From Clostridia bacterium (GTDB lineage Bacteria; Bacillota; Clostridia; Christensenellales; Aristaeellaceae), in contig JAFPWU010000022.1 in the NCBI GenBank assembly GCA_017412715.1, positions 1 to 64,000 of the forward strand: DNA of 64,000 bases. The letters run 5' to 3'. A program made the translations under genes and the position numbers. Positions 15,414 to 24,079 of the stretch are shown here, piece after piece. Within the stretch, counting starts at the first letter, position 1, and every line of letters starts with the position of its first letter. Below the pieces are notes generated by a model. The model saw nothing but the letters and a program-made list of their open reading frames with translations, had not been told where the DNA came from and did no database searches.

Positions 15414-17069
15414 ATGAAAAAAGGTACCCGTTTCCTGGCTGCTCTGGTCGCTCTGATCATGACCATGAGCCTGCTGACCGCTGTCTCCTTCGCGGAAGGC
15501 GACAAGCCCAAGCTGAAGGTTGCCCTGACCACCAGCTCGATGGTCACCGACTATGAGGACAACTATTTTACCAACTATCTGGAGGACAAGCTTGGCATCG
15601 AAATCGAATTCTACATGCTGCCCGTGGATGCTGCCGACACCCGCACCAAGATCGCGGCCATGGCCACCGGCCAGGACGCCAGCGTGCAGCCGGACGTGTT
15701 CGTAGTGGACAACCATCTTTCCGCCGAAATGATCCTGGCATACGGTCAGGCCGGCCTGTTCATGCCCATCGAACAGTACGTGGACGATCCGGAAAAGATG
15801 CCCAACTTCAACGCGATCCCCGAAGAGGACCGGCAGATCCTGCGCACGGCCCAGACCCAGGCGGACGGCCATATGTACAGCCTTTCCGCCTATGAGCCGG
15901 AAACCTGGAACTATACTCCCTTCCGGATGTATATCAACCAGGCCTGGCTGGACGCGGTGGGCAAGGAAGTTCCCACCACGACCGAAGAGCTGAAGGATGT
16001 CCTGATCGCCTTCCGCGACGGCGACCCGAACGGAAACGGCATTAAGGACGAAATCGGCGTGTACGGACAGGCCAGCGGCGGATACGGCGAGAACGTGACC
16101 GCGGCGCTGATCAACAGCTTTGTTTACTGGAACAACAACCAGCTGAACACCGGTCTGGCGCTGGACGAGAGCGACTATAAGACGGTCTATGCTCCCTACA
16201 CCTCCGACGCCTTCCGGGATGCCCTCCGCTATTTGCATGACCTGTATTCCGAGGGACTCCTTTCCGCCAGCACCTTTACCGACGATAACACCACCTTCAA
16301 GGCCGTGCTGAATCAGGAGACCCCCATCGTGGGCCTGACCTCCGCCGGCTCCCTGTCCAACTGGCCCACGGCTGTGAACAACCCCAACTTCCTGCAGATG
16401 AAGCTGATCGCTCCGCTGACGGGCCCCGCCGGCGTCAACTACACCCCCTTCATCGAGCAGTGGCCGGGTCAGGAAATGATGATCTGCGCCAGCACCGACA
16501 AGCTGGACCTCTGCCTGAAGTTCGCGGATGAGTTCTATTCCTTCGAGACCAGCGCCATCGAGCGCCTGGGCATTGAGGGCGTGGACTGGACCCGGGATCC
16601 CGCCCAGATGGAAGGACATACCAACGCTTACGTAGCCGCCGGACTGACGGACGGCGTCAAGATTCTGATCCTGACCAACTTCTGGGCGGAGAATCAGAAC
16701 CATACCTGGCGCAACCACGGCCCGCGCTACATGAGCCTCGCCAACTTCCTGACGATCTACGACTTCAATACCGGCAAGTATTTCGATCCGGAAGATCCGA
16801 CCCAGCTGAACGGCAAGTGCTATGAAATGTACTATTTCAACAAGCCCGAAAAGCTGCTTCCTCCGCTGAAGTACACCCAGGAAGATACGGAAATGCTGAC
16901 GGACGCCCTGACCACCATTCCGGACTTCGTGAAGCAGGCGATCGCCGAGTTCACCACCGGCACCCGTGATATCGAAACCGGATGGGATCAGTATCTGCAG
17001 GAACTGGACAGCATGGGCCTGCAGCAGCTGATTCAGGTTGCCCAGGCGACCTACGATCGGATGCAGTAA
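15414..17069 (+). CDS. Extracellular solute-binding protein of a sugar ABC importer
   Basis: Binding protein of 551 residues of the large LplA/YtcQ type used for oligosaccharides. It has a clear signal peptide (positive KKGTR, hydrophobic core to about residue 25, cleavage near AVSFAEG). No lipobox cysteine is present, unlike most binding proteins of Gram-positive cells. The mature part contains GDPNGNGIKDEIG, a calcium-loop-like motif common in this family, also seen in the binding protein at 41053. ATG at 15414 follows AGGAGG by about eight bases. Two permease genes follow after a strong intercistronic hairpin. The context with lyase, GH88 and DUF2264 suggests it captures uronate-containing oligosaccharides; this is inference. 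Confidence 0.85.
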   Translation: MKKGTRFLAALVALIMTMSLLTAVSFAEGDKPKLKVALTTSSMVTDYEDNYFTNYLEDKLGIEIEFYMLPVDAADTRTKIAAMATGQDASVQPDVFVVDNHLSAEMILAYGQAGLFMPIEQYVDDPEKMPNFNAIPEEDRQILRTAQTQADGHMYSLSAYEPETWNYTPFRMYINQAWLDAVGKEVPTTTEELKDVLIAFRDGDPNGNGIKDEIGVYGQASGGYGENVTAALINSFVYWNNNQLNTGLALDESDYKTVYAPYTSDAFRDALRYLHDLYSEGLLSASTFTDDNTTFKAVLNQETPIVGLTSAGSLSNWPTAVNNPNFLQMKLIAPLTGPAGVNYTPFIEQWPGQEMMICASTDKLDLCLKFADEFYSFETSAIERLGIEGVDWTRDPAQMEGHTNAYVAAGLTDGVKILILTNFWAENQNHTWRNHGPRYMSLANFLTIYDFNTGKYFDPEDPTQLNGKCYEMYYFNKPEKLLPPLKYTQEDTEMLTDALTTIPDFVKQAIAEFTTGTRDIETGWDQYLQELDSMGLQQLIQVAQATYDRMQ

Positions 17070-17106
17070 TGCTTAGGATCCTGTGCCCCTGAACGGGGAT
17101 TCGTTC

Positions 17107-17145
17107 GGACCCGGGCGGCGGAAGACGGTTCCGCCGCTCGGGTCC
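17107..17145 (+). terminator. Long intercistronic hairpin after the binding-protein gene
   Basis: A 17-base stem with one G-T pair: 17107-17123 against 17129-17145, with a five-base loop. It is followed by CCTGTTGTTTA, a poor T-run. It probably acts as a partial terminator or RNA stabiliser that keeps the binding protein more abundant than the permeases. Confidence 0.65.
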
Positions 17146-17227
17146 CCTGTTGTTTACTCTCGAGAGGAAGCGCGTTATGAGACCCTCCCGGGCCAGTCTC
17201 CGGCGCATGAATCCAAGGAGGTATTTC

Positions 17228-18178
17228 ATGACTACTAAAGGAACCATCCCCCATGCCGGCGGCGGGGCGCCGCTGGGCAGGCGTATTCTGGAACGCTGGC
17301 AGCTTTATCTGCTGCTGCTGCTTCCGCTGACATGGCTGGTGCTTTTCTGCTATGTGCCTATGTCCGGACTGGTCCTGGCGTTCAAAAAATATAACGCGGG
17401 TCTGGGCATCTGGGGCAGCCCCTGGGTGGGCCTGACCAATTTTCAGAATTTCTTTTCGTCCTACAAGAGCGGCATGGTCATCCGCAATACCCTGACCATC
17501 TCTCTCTATTCTCTTCTGGTGGGCTTCCCGATCCCGATCATTTTCGCGCTGCTGCTGAATGTGCTGAACGGGAAAAAGTACAAAAAGACCATTCAGACGG
17601 TGACCTATATCCCCTACTTCTTCTCAACGGTGATCATGGTCGGTCTGCTGTTCCAGCTGCTGGATTACCGGATCGGCCTGTACGGAACCCTGTACCGGAT
17701 GCTGACCGGCGGTGTGGCGCCGAACATTCTGGCCTCCGGCACGAACTTCAAGCATATCTATGTCTGGAGCGGCGTATGGCAGTCCACGGGCTATAACGCG
17801 ATTATCTATATCGCGGCGCTTTCCACCGCGGATGTCAGCCTGCATGAAGCGGCCATGATCGATGGCGCGAACCGGTTCCAGCGCGTTCTGCACATCGATA
17901 TTCCGGCCATTCTTCCGACGGCGAGCATCATGCTGATCCTGGCGGTCGGAAACATCATGAACGTAGGCTATGAAAAGGTTCTGCTGATGCAGAACAATCT
18001 GAATATGAATTACAGCGAGATTATCTCGACCTATACATACAAGGTGGGCCTGGCCAGCGGAATTCCCAACTTTTCCCTTTCCACCGCCATCGGCATGTTT
18101 AACTCCCTGGTCAACTTCACCCTGCTGGTGATCACCAACTTTGTCAGCAAAAAGTTGAACGGCAGCGGAATTTTCTGA
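17228..18178 (+). CDS. Sugar ABC transporter permease, LplB type
   Basis: Permease of 316 residues with six predicted membrane helices. The first cytoplasmic-side signature is typical of LplB-family proteins: YVPMSGLVLAFKKYNAGLG followed by WVGLTNFQNFF. The EAA loop reads EAAMIDGANRFQRVLHIDIP and would contact the ATPase. ATG at 17228 has AGGAGG six bases upstream; an earlier in-frame start at 17150 has no ribosome site. It pairs with the permease at 18196. No ATPase gene is present, so a shared MsmK-like ATPase elsewhere is implied. Confidence 0.9.
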   Translation: MTTKGTIPHAGGGAPLGRRILERWQLYLLLLLPLTWLVLFCYVPMSGLVLAFKKYNAGLGIWGSPWVGLTNFQNFFSSYKSGMVIRNTLTISLYSLLVGFPIPIIFALLLNVLNGKKYKKTIQTVTYIPYFFSTVIMVGLLFQLLDYRIGLYGTLYRMLTGGVAPNILASGTNFKHIYVWSGVWQSTGYNAIIYIAALSTADVSLHEAAMIDGANRFQRVLHIDIPAILPTASIMLILAVGNIMNVGYEKVLLMQNNLNMNYSEIISTYTYKVGLASGIPNFSLSTAIGMFNSLVNFTLLVITNFVSKKLNGSGIF

Positions 18179-18195
18179 GAGAGGAGGAAGAAACA

Positions 18196-19089
18196 ATGCA
18201 GTCCTTCAAGCATATGGGCAGAGACGATAAGATTTTTCATGTCATCGTATTTGTCATCCTGACGCTGTTCTTTATCGCGGTTCTGTATCCCTGTATCTTC
18301 GTGATCAGCGCTTCCTTCTCCTCCGGCACCGCGGTGCAGACGGGGCGCGTGGTCCTCTGGCCGGTGGATCTCAGCCTGGAAGGCTACAAAACGGTCTTTA
18401 ATACCCCGACGGTCTGGATCGGATACCGCAATTCCATTCTGTATACGATCGGAGGCACCCTGATCAATCTTTTCATGACGCTGATCGCGGCCTACGCCCT
18501 CTCCCGCCATGATCTGCCGGGGCGCAACGGCATCATGCTGCTGTTCACCTTTACCATGTTCTTCAACGGCGGTCTGATTCCCATGTATATGCAGGTGCAG
18601 AACCTGAAGCTGCTCAACAGCCCGCTTTCCCTGATGCTTCCGACGGCCATCAGCGTGTATAACATGATCGTGGCCAGAACCTTCATCATCAATACGATTC
18701 CGGGGGAGCTGCTGGAGGCCTCCAAGATCGACGGCTGCTCCGACCTGCGGTATTTTATCAGCGTGGTGCTGCCCCTGTCCAAGGCCATCATCGCGGTGCT
18801 GACGCTGTTCTACGCGGTAGGGCACTGGAATTCCTACTTCAACGCGATGCTCTATCTCTATGACAAGAACCTGTATCCCCTGACCCTGTTCCTGCGGGAG
18901 ATCCTGATGTCGACCAACATCGACCCCTCCACCGTATCGGATCCGGAGCTGCAGGCCCGTCTGGCGGATATGGCAGCTGTCATCAAGTACGCTCTGATTA
19001 TGGTCAGCGTGGTTCCGGTCCTGCTGATCTATCCCTTCGTGCAGAAATACTTCGTGACCGGCGTGATGATCGGCTCGGTAAAGGGCTGA
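18196..19089 (+). CDS. Sugar ABC transporter permease, YtcP type
   Basis: Permease of 297 residues with six predicted membrane helices, of the MalG/YtcP group. Typical marks are TMFFNGGLIPMYMQVQNL, the EAA-like loop EASKIDGCSDLRYFISVVLP, and the family's C-terminus YPFVQKYFVTGVMIGSVKG. The ribosome site GAGGAGG lies about seven bases before ATG at 18196. Seventeen bases separate it from the first permease. It is the last gene of the importer operon and is followed by a hairpin at 19131. Its substrate follows that of the binding protein at 15414 and is not readable from sequence. Confidence 0.9.
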   Translation: MQSFKHMGRDDKIFHVIVFVILTLFFIAVLYPCIFVISASFSSGTAVQTGRVVLWPVDLSLEGYKTVFNTPTVWIGYRNSILYTIGGTLINLFMTLIAAYALSRHDLPGRNGIMLLFTFTMFFNGGLIPMYMQVQNLKLLNSPLSLMLPTAISVYNMIVARTFIINTIPGELLEASKIDGCSDLRYFISVVLPLSKAIIAVLTLFYAVGHWNSYFNAMLYLYDKNLYPLTLFLREILMSTNIDPSTVSDPELQARLADMAAVIKYALIMVSVVPVLLIYPFVQKYFVTGVMIGSVKG

Positions 19090-19130
19090 CGAGGGTTTCA
19101 GAAGCGGCTGATCGAAAGAAGGATCCTCAT

Positions 19131-19163
19131 GGGGCTGTCTCGTCCGAGACAGCCCCGTTGTGT
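19131..19163 (+). terminator. Terminator of the first importer operon
   Basis: GGGGCTGTCT (19131-19140) and AGACAGCCCC (19147-19156) form a ten-base perfect stem with a six-base loop. The tail is GTTGTGTTC, so the T-run is weak. Confidence 0.65.
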
Positions 19164-19233
19164 TCGGACATAAAGGGGGGAGATGGCTCGGAGAATCCCC
19201 GGCTGACCATGCGGCCGGCGGAAGGAGCCGGGC

Positions 19234-19262
19234 TTGCCCTCCGATTTTTCCCGCTGTATAAT
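19234..19262 (+). promoter_or_regulatory. Promoter of the GT-C/YfhO pair
   Basis: TTGCCC (19234-19239), a 17-base spacer and a perfect TATAAT (19257-19262), about 60 bases ahead of the first start codon. Confidence 0.65.
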
Positions 19263-19320
19263 AGGCTCATCAGGCAATTGAACGCAGGGGCGATGACGGT
19301 GAGGGATGAGGGAGAATCGG

Positions 19321-20595
19321 ATGAAAATCACAGAGACGGAACAGCGTTTGCTTGGATTTCTGGAGAAGCACAGGTGGCCGGTGCTTTATGCCGCCGTGAC
19401 GGTTTTATCCCTGTTTGCCCGTTTTTCGCTGCGAGGTCTGATCAGCGGGGATATGGAATGGTACCTGCTCCCCTGGGCGACAGCGATCCGGGAGAACGGC
19501 GGGATCCTGGCCCTGAAGGAGCAGGTGGGCAATTACGGGGTGCTGTATCAGACGGTCATCGCGCTGATGACGTACCTTCCCATCCAGGCGGAATACGCAT
19601 ACAAAATCTTTTCGATCCTTTTCGATTATGCCCTGGCCGCTGTATGCGCCGCGGTGGTAAAAGATTTTTCCCGCAGCGGGCTGAAGACGTTTCTCACCTA
19701 TGCCGGCGCGGTGATGCTTCCTTCCGTGGTGCTGAACTCGGCCGCCTGGGGACAGTGCGATTCCGTGTATGTGGTTTTCTGCGTCCTGTGCTTCTGGCTG
19801 CTGGGGCGGAAGAAATATACCGCCGCCTTCCTCTCCTGCGGAATGGCCTTTGCCTTTAAGCTGCAGGCGATTTTCCTGATGCCTTTCCTGATCCTCTGCT
19901 ATCTGAAGGAACGGAAATTCAGCTTGCTGAATTTCCTGCTGATTCCTGCGGTCATGATCCTCTCCGGCCTGGGGGGAATCCTGGCGGGAAGAAGTGTCCT
20001 GGCTCCCTTCCAGATCTATCTGGAGCAAACGGGTTATTACGCAAGCCTTTCCATGAACTATCCTTCCGTCTGGGCACTGCTGACCGCCAATGACGCCCCG
20101 GAGGTTTTTTCCCTGTCTTCCGGTTTCTGCATCACCGCGGCGATGACGGTGATTCTGACCGAACTGCTTATGCTGCTGAAAAGCCGGAACTCCTTTTCCG
20201 GAACCAGAACCCTCTTTGCAGCGTTTCTGATGTCCTATTCCTGCGTGCTGTTTTTACCGGATATGCATGAACGATACAGCTTCCTCTATGTGATTCTGGG
20301 CCTGATGCTGGCGGTTCTGGAACCCCGTACCTGGATTTCCTTCGTGTTTCTGATCCTGCTGGATCTTCAGACCTACGGCGCGTTTCTGTTCGATCCGGCA
20401 CGGTATCCCTCCGGGGTGCCGTGCGCGTCCAATCCGGTGCAGTATCCCATGATGAACCTGTTAAGCCTGATCAATATCCTGTGTTTTCTTTCCTATGTCC
20501 TGTTCTGGGGAAAACGCTTCTTTCCGCCGGAATCCGGAGGGGGGACGCCGGGCATACCGGCCGGCGGGGAAAACCTGCCGCAGGAGGTCAAATGA
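19321..20595 (+). CDS. Polytopic GT-C type glycosyltransferase
   Basis: Integral membrane protein of 424 residues with about ten to twelve hydrophobic segments. SAAWGQCDSVYVVF is the W-G-Q-x-D-x-x-Y signature of the mannosyltransferase-like GT-C group, and LFLPDMHERYSFLY carries the conserved M-H-E-R-Y. An acidic residue pair in the first outside loop (SGDMEWYLLPW) matches the usual metal or donor site. These enzymes use polyprenyl-phosphate sugars and act on the outer face of the membrane. ATG at 19321 with GGAG six bases upstream is preferred to 19306. It overlaps the next gene by four bases. The sugar transferred is unknown. Confidence 0.7.
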   Translation: MKITETEQRLLGFLEKHRWPVLYAAVTVLSLFARFSLRGLISGDMEWYLLPWATAIRENGGILALKEQVGNYGVLYQTVIALMTYLPIQAEYAYKIFSILFDYALAAVCAAVVKDFSRSGLKTFLTYAGAVMLPSVVLNSAAWGQCDSVYVVFCVLCFWLLGRKKYTAAFLSCGMAFAFKLQAIFLMPFLILCYLKERKFSLLNFLLIPAVMILSGLGGILAGRSVLAPFQIYLEQTGYYASLSMNYPSVWALLTANDAPEVFSLSSGFCITAAMTVILTELLMLLKSRNSFSGTRTLFAAFLMSYSCVLFLPDMHERYSFLYVILGLMLAVLEPRTWISFVFLILLDLQTYGAFLFDPARYPSGVPCASNPVQYPMMNLLSLINILCFLSYVLFWGKRFFPPESGGGTPGIPAGGENLPQEVK

Positions 20596-22862
20596 GAAGA
20601 AGAAGTACGGGCTCCGCGAGGGAAAAGCTTTCAGGGGAGGCGCTCTGCGCCGTGTGCGCCCTGATGGCGGCGCTTTTGAGTCTGCTGCCCTTTCTGATCC
20701 GGGACCGGGGCTTCTTTACGCTGGCCTATGACTACAATTATCAGCAGATTCCCTTTGCCGCGGCGGCTCATGAGGGAATCAGAAATCTCTTTTCCGGCGA
20801 ATGGATCTGGAACCTGGATCTGGGCTCTTCCCTGATTACAGGCTTTGGCTTTTACAACCTGGGGAGCCCCTTTTTCTGGATCACGCTGCTTTTTCCGAAG
20901 GCGAGCTTTCCGTACCTGGTGGGCGGCCTTTACGGGCTGAAATATATGACGGCGGCGGTGCTGGCCTGCGCCTGGCTGAAACAGTTTGTCAGGGACCGCA
21001 GGATCGCGGCGCTGGGGGGATTGCTGTACGCGTTTTCCGGGTTTCAGTCCACCAACCTGCTTTTCTACCATTTTCATGATATCGTGGCTTTTTTTCCCCT
21101 GCTGCTGTGCGGAATGGATCGGATGATGAGGGGGGGAAGGAGCCGGCAGTTCACTTTTGCGGTGTTTCTGAACAGCCTGGTGAACTATACCTTTTTTGTT
21201 CAGGAAGCGATTTTTCTGGTGCTGTATTTTCTGTTCCGGTATTTTCGGAAGGATCAGATTGCAAAGTGCTGCAGGCAGGCGCTGGGGATTTTTCTGGCCG
21301 CCCTGGCGGGCGTGGCCATGTCCGCGTTTCTGTTTTTGCCTAACGTTCTGTATGTGCTTTCCAGCGCCAGGGGGAAGGGAAGGCTGGACCTGGGGCGGCT
21401 GGCGGACAGCCCCCGGGGTATCCTGTTCATTCTGAAGGGCTTCCTGTTTCCGGGAGAGGCGATGACGGGGCAAAGCTCCCTTTACCCGTACCAATACGCA
21501 AGCACCTCCCTGTATATTCCCTTCTTCGGCATGGGGTTTGTGCTGCTCTATCTGATTCGGAACAGGGGATGGCTGCGGAATCTGCTGATCCTTCTGCTCC
21601 TGATTTCCTTTTCTCCCCTGATTCAGTCGGGATTTCTGCTGTTTACCGAGCCCAATCAGCGGTGGTGGTATATGCTGAATCTCCTTTGCGTGCTGGCTAC
21701 CGTGCTGGCGCTGGAAAAGGAGCAGCACCGGACCGCAGGGGCCCGGAAGCTTATGGCGGGGTACGCGGCGGGGGTGGCCGCATATTGCCTGCTGCTGTGG
21801 TTTGCCCGGGCCTCGGCCGGGGAACGGCTGATCTTCAGCCGGGAGCTGTTTATGCTGTTCGGAGGGCTGGCGGTCCTGTCCGCCGCCGCCTGCGCGGGGA
21901 TGGTCTGCCTGAAGCGGCTGGAGGGAAAAACCGCGCTGGCGCTGGTTTTGATTGCCTGCGTCGCGACCACGGGGGCAACGGTCTGGGCCTACAGAAGAGG
22001 GGATGACCATGAGGCGGTCCGGCGGGACTATCGGGTAGGCTTGCAGCTGGAGCCGATCCAGGACCAGTACCGTTACCGTTCCTCAGAGAATCTGTATCTG
22101 CTGCCGGGCCGCGGAGCAGGGGTTGGGGCATTCTCCTCGACCCTGGAAAATTCTTCCTACGCGTTTCTGAGCAAGGTCTATGATTTCCATGCGAATTTTA
22201 CCTACGAAGCCATCGCGCTGCCCGGACTGCCGGAGCTGATGGGAGGAAAATACGAAATCTTACCGACGGCGGAGGAGTCGGCGGGGACGGCCCGGGTGGA
22301 AGCGGACGGGGTCCTGTACGGGATTACGGAGAGGCCTGCCTGCCCCATCGGCTTTGCCACGGAGAACTACATCCTGCTGGAGGAGCTGAAAAAATATGAT
22401 GTGGATGACCGGTCCTGGGTTCTGATGGACGCGGTGCCGGTGGAATCCCCGGACGCGGTGGCGGGCTTTCAGGAGCGGCGCTATTCGGAGGAGAATCGCC
22501 CGGAGGATCCCCTTTCCCTGATCAGGCGGACTGAGGAGAACCGGGTGAAGCAATTCAGCAGAGACGCGGCCGGCTTCCGATGTGTTACCGATTATTCCGC
22601 GGACCGGCTTGTTTTCTTTGCGGTGCCCTTTGACGCGGGATGGACGGCCTGCCTGGACCGGGAAGAAACGGAAGTGATCAATGCATGCGGAATGATGGCG
22701 CTTCGCGTTCCCGCGGGCCTTCACGAGATCGCGTTTTCGTACCGTACCCCCGGGACGCGGCCGGGGGCTGCGATCTCCCTGGGGGGATGGCTGCTGTTCT
22801 GCGGAACGGCCTTCCGCGGGAGAAAAAAACCGCGGGCGGCGGCCGAAGGGATATTTCATTGA
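20592..22862 (+). CDS. YfhO family membrane protein
   Basis: Large membrane protein of 756 residues with about twelve to fourteen helices in the first 540 residues, then a soluble outside domain. It resembles YfhO-type proteins, which in Bacillota glycosylate lipoteichoic or wall teichoic acid with sugars from a lipid carrier. Supporting segments are AYDYNYQQIPFAAAAHEG near the N-terminus, GFYNLGSPFFW, and the C-terminal VFFAVPFDAGWTACLD with the usual Y-x-x-P-G end (SYRTPGTRPG). ATG at 20592 overlaps the previous stop and has AGGAGG upstream; the frame open from 20421 is an overlap artefact. Coupled to the GT-C gene, so the two probably modify the same polymer. Confidence 0.75.
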   Translation: MRRRSTGSAREKLSGEALCAVCALMAALLSLLPFLIRDRGFFTLAYDYNYQQIPFAAAAHEGIRNLFSGEWIWNLDLGSSLITGFGFYNLGSPFFWITLLFPKASFPYLVGGLYGLKYMTAAVLACAWLKQFVRDRRIAALGGLLYAFSGFQSTNLLFYHFHDIVAFFPLLLCGMDRMMRGGRSRQFTFAVFLNSLVNYTFFVQEAIFLVLYFLFRYFRKDQIAKCCRQALGIFLAALAGVAMSAFLFLPNVLYVLSSARGKGRLDLGRLADSPRGILFILKGFLFPGEAMTGQSSLYPYQYASTSLYIPFFGMGFVLLYLIRNRGWLRNLLILLLLISFSPLIQSGFLLFTEPNQRWWYMLNLLCVLATVLALEKEQHRTAGARKLMAGYAAGVAAYCLLLWFARASAGERLIFSRELFMLFGGLAVLSAAACAGMVCLKRLEGKTALALVLIACVATTGATVWAYRRGDDHEAVRRDYRVGLQLEPIQDQYRYRSSENLYLLPGRGAGVGAFSSTLENSSYAFLSKVYDFHANFTYEAIALPGLPELMGGKYEILPTAEESAGTARVEADGVLYGITERPACPIGFATENYILLEELKKYDVDDRSWVLMDAVPVESPDAVAGFQERRYSEENRPEDPLSLIRRTEENRVKQFSRDAAGFRCVTDYSADRLVFFAVPFDAGWTACLDREETEVINACGMMALRVPAGLHEIAFSYRTPGTRPGAAISLGGWLLFCGTAFRGRKKPRAAAEGIFH

Positions 22863-22963
22863 TTTTCCGGGCGGATCTGCTGAACGCGGAAGCCTGGGAA
22901 AATTCCCGGTGCCGGTGATGGCAACAGAGGAGAAGAACGGTCTGAAAAGGGAGGTAAATCCGA

Positions 22964-23959
22964 ATGGCAAGGGATAGCGGAAGGGTGACGCTGGAGGATA
23001 TCGCCCGGGCCACCGGGTTTACCATCAATACCGTTTCCCGGGCGCTGAAGAACAAGGAGGATATCAGCCGCCAGACCTGTGAAATCATTCAGCAAAAGGC
23101 CCGGGAAATGGGGTACGTGCGTAACTATATGGCCAGCTCCCTCCGGTCCGGGAGGAGCAAGACCATTGCCATGATTACCGGAACCATGTCCAATCCCTTT
23201 TACGCGATTCTGGCGGATCTGCTGCAGGAGGAAGCCAGAAAGAAGGGATACGGGCTGATGATTCTCTGCTCCCGGGACGATCCGGAGACGGAGAGTCAGG
23301 CGGTGGAAATGGCCCTTTCCCGCCAGGTGGACGGGGTGCTGATCTCGCCGGCGGCGGTGGATTCTCCCGGGCTGACGCTGCTCAGAAGCTCCGGACTGCC
23401 CTTTGTGCTGCTGAGCCGCTATCTGCGGATGGAGAAGGACGACAGCGTGATCCAGGATGATGAGCAGGGCGGGTATCTGGCCGGAAAGTATCTGATTGAA
23501 AAGGGTCACAGGAAGCTGGCCTATCTGTCCTACCGGCATGTGGTCTATTCCACCCGGATGCGGCGGGAAGGCTTCCAGCGGGCCTGCCGGGAGGCGGGAA
23601 TTCCAGGGGAAAATGTTTTCGACGCGGAGGTCTCCGGGGACGCGGCGGTGGTCCGGCAGCTGAACGAGTGGTTCCGCCAGGGCGTGACCGGGATCTTCTC
23701 CTTCTGCGATGTAGAAGCCTGGAGCAGTATGACCCTGCTGGAGAAAAGCGGCTGCCAGGTGCCGGAGAATCTGACCTTTGTAGGATTTGACAACATTCTG
23801 GGCTATATTCATTTCCCAAGGCCCATCACCTCCATCAACGGGAATCTGCGGGAGGAGGCGCGGGTCGCCATCGAACTGCTGCGGAACCGGATTCATGAGC
23901 CCGATTTGCCTTCGCAGCATGTCGTGATTCCGGTGGAACTGGTTCAAAGGGACGACTGA
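22964..23959 (+). CDS. LacI family transcriptional regulator
   Basis: Regulator of 331 residues. The N-terminal helix-turn-helix VTLEDIARATGFTINTVSRA and hinge region (residues 8-60) are canonical LacI/GalR. A periplasmic-binding-protein-like effector domain follows (about 65-330), with FVLLSRYL and FVGFDNILGYIHFPRPITSI in the usual places. ATG at 22964 has GGGAGG upstream. It lies 101 bases after the YfhO gene and ends at a terminator facing the M20 operon. Its target genes are not obvious: no palindromic LacI-type operator was identified next to a neighbouring promoter, and it may act on distant sugar genes. Confidence 0.85.
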   Translation: MARDSGRVTLEDIARATGFTINTVSRALKNKEDISRQTCEIIQQKAREMGYVRNYMASSLRSGRSKTIAMITGTMSNPFYAILADLLQEEARKKGYGLMILCSRDDPETESQAVEMALSRQVDGVLISPAAVDSPGLTLLRSSGLPFVLLSRYLRMEKDDSVIQDDEQGGYLAGKYLIEKGHRKLAYLSYRHVVYSTRMRREGFQRACREAGIPGENVFDAEVSGDAAVVRQLNEWFRQGVTGIFSFCDVEAWSSMTLLEKSGCQVPENLTFVGFDNILGYIHFPRPITSINGNLREEARVAIELLRNRIHEPDLPSQHVVIPVELVQRDD

Positions 23960-24001
23960 GGGATGAATTGCCTCAGAGAAATATACAGTGACAAAGAAGA
24001 G

Positions 24002-24035
24002 TGCCGATGGTCATGACCATCGGCATTCTTTTTGA
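24002..24035. terminator. Bidirectional terminator between the LacI gene and the M20 operon
   Basis: TGCCGATGGT (24002-24011), loop CATG and ACCATCGGCA (24016-24025), then TTCTTTTTG. The other strand continues CTCTTCTTTG, so it can serve both convergent genes. Confidence 0.85.
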
Positions 24036-24079
24036 TCGTCATCCTGTATCCGTTTTGATGGACGGGAGCCCTGAACGGG

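Noticed and set aside
20421..20591. N-terminal extension of the YfhO-like protein
   Set aside because: It lies inside the preceding gene. AGGAGG and ATG at 20592 mark the start.
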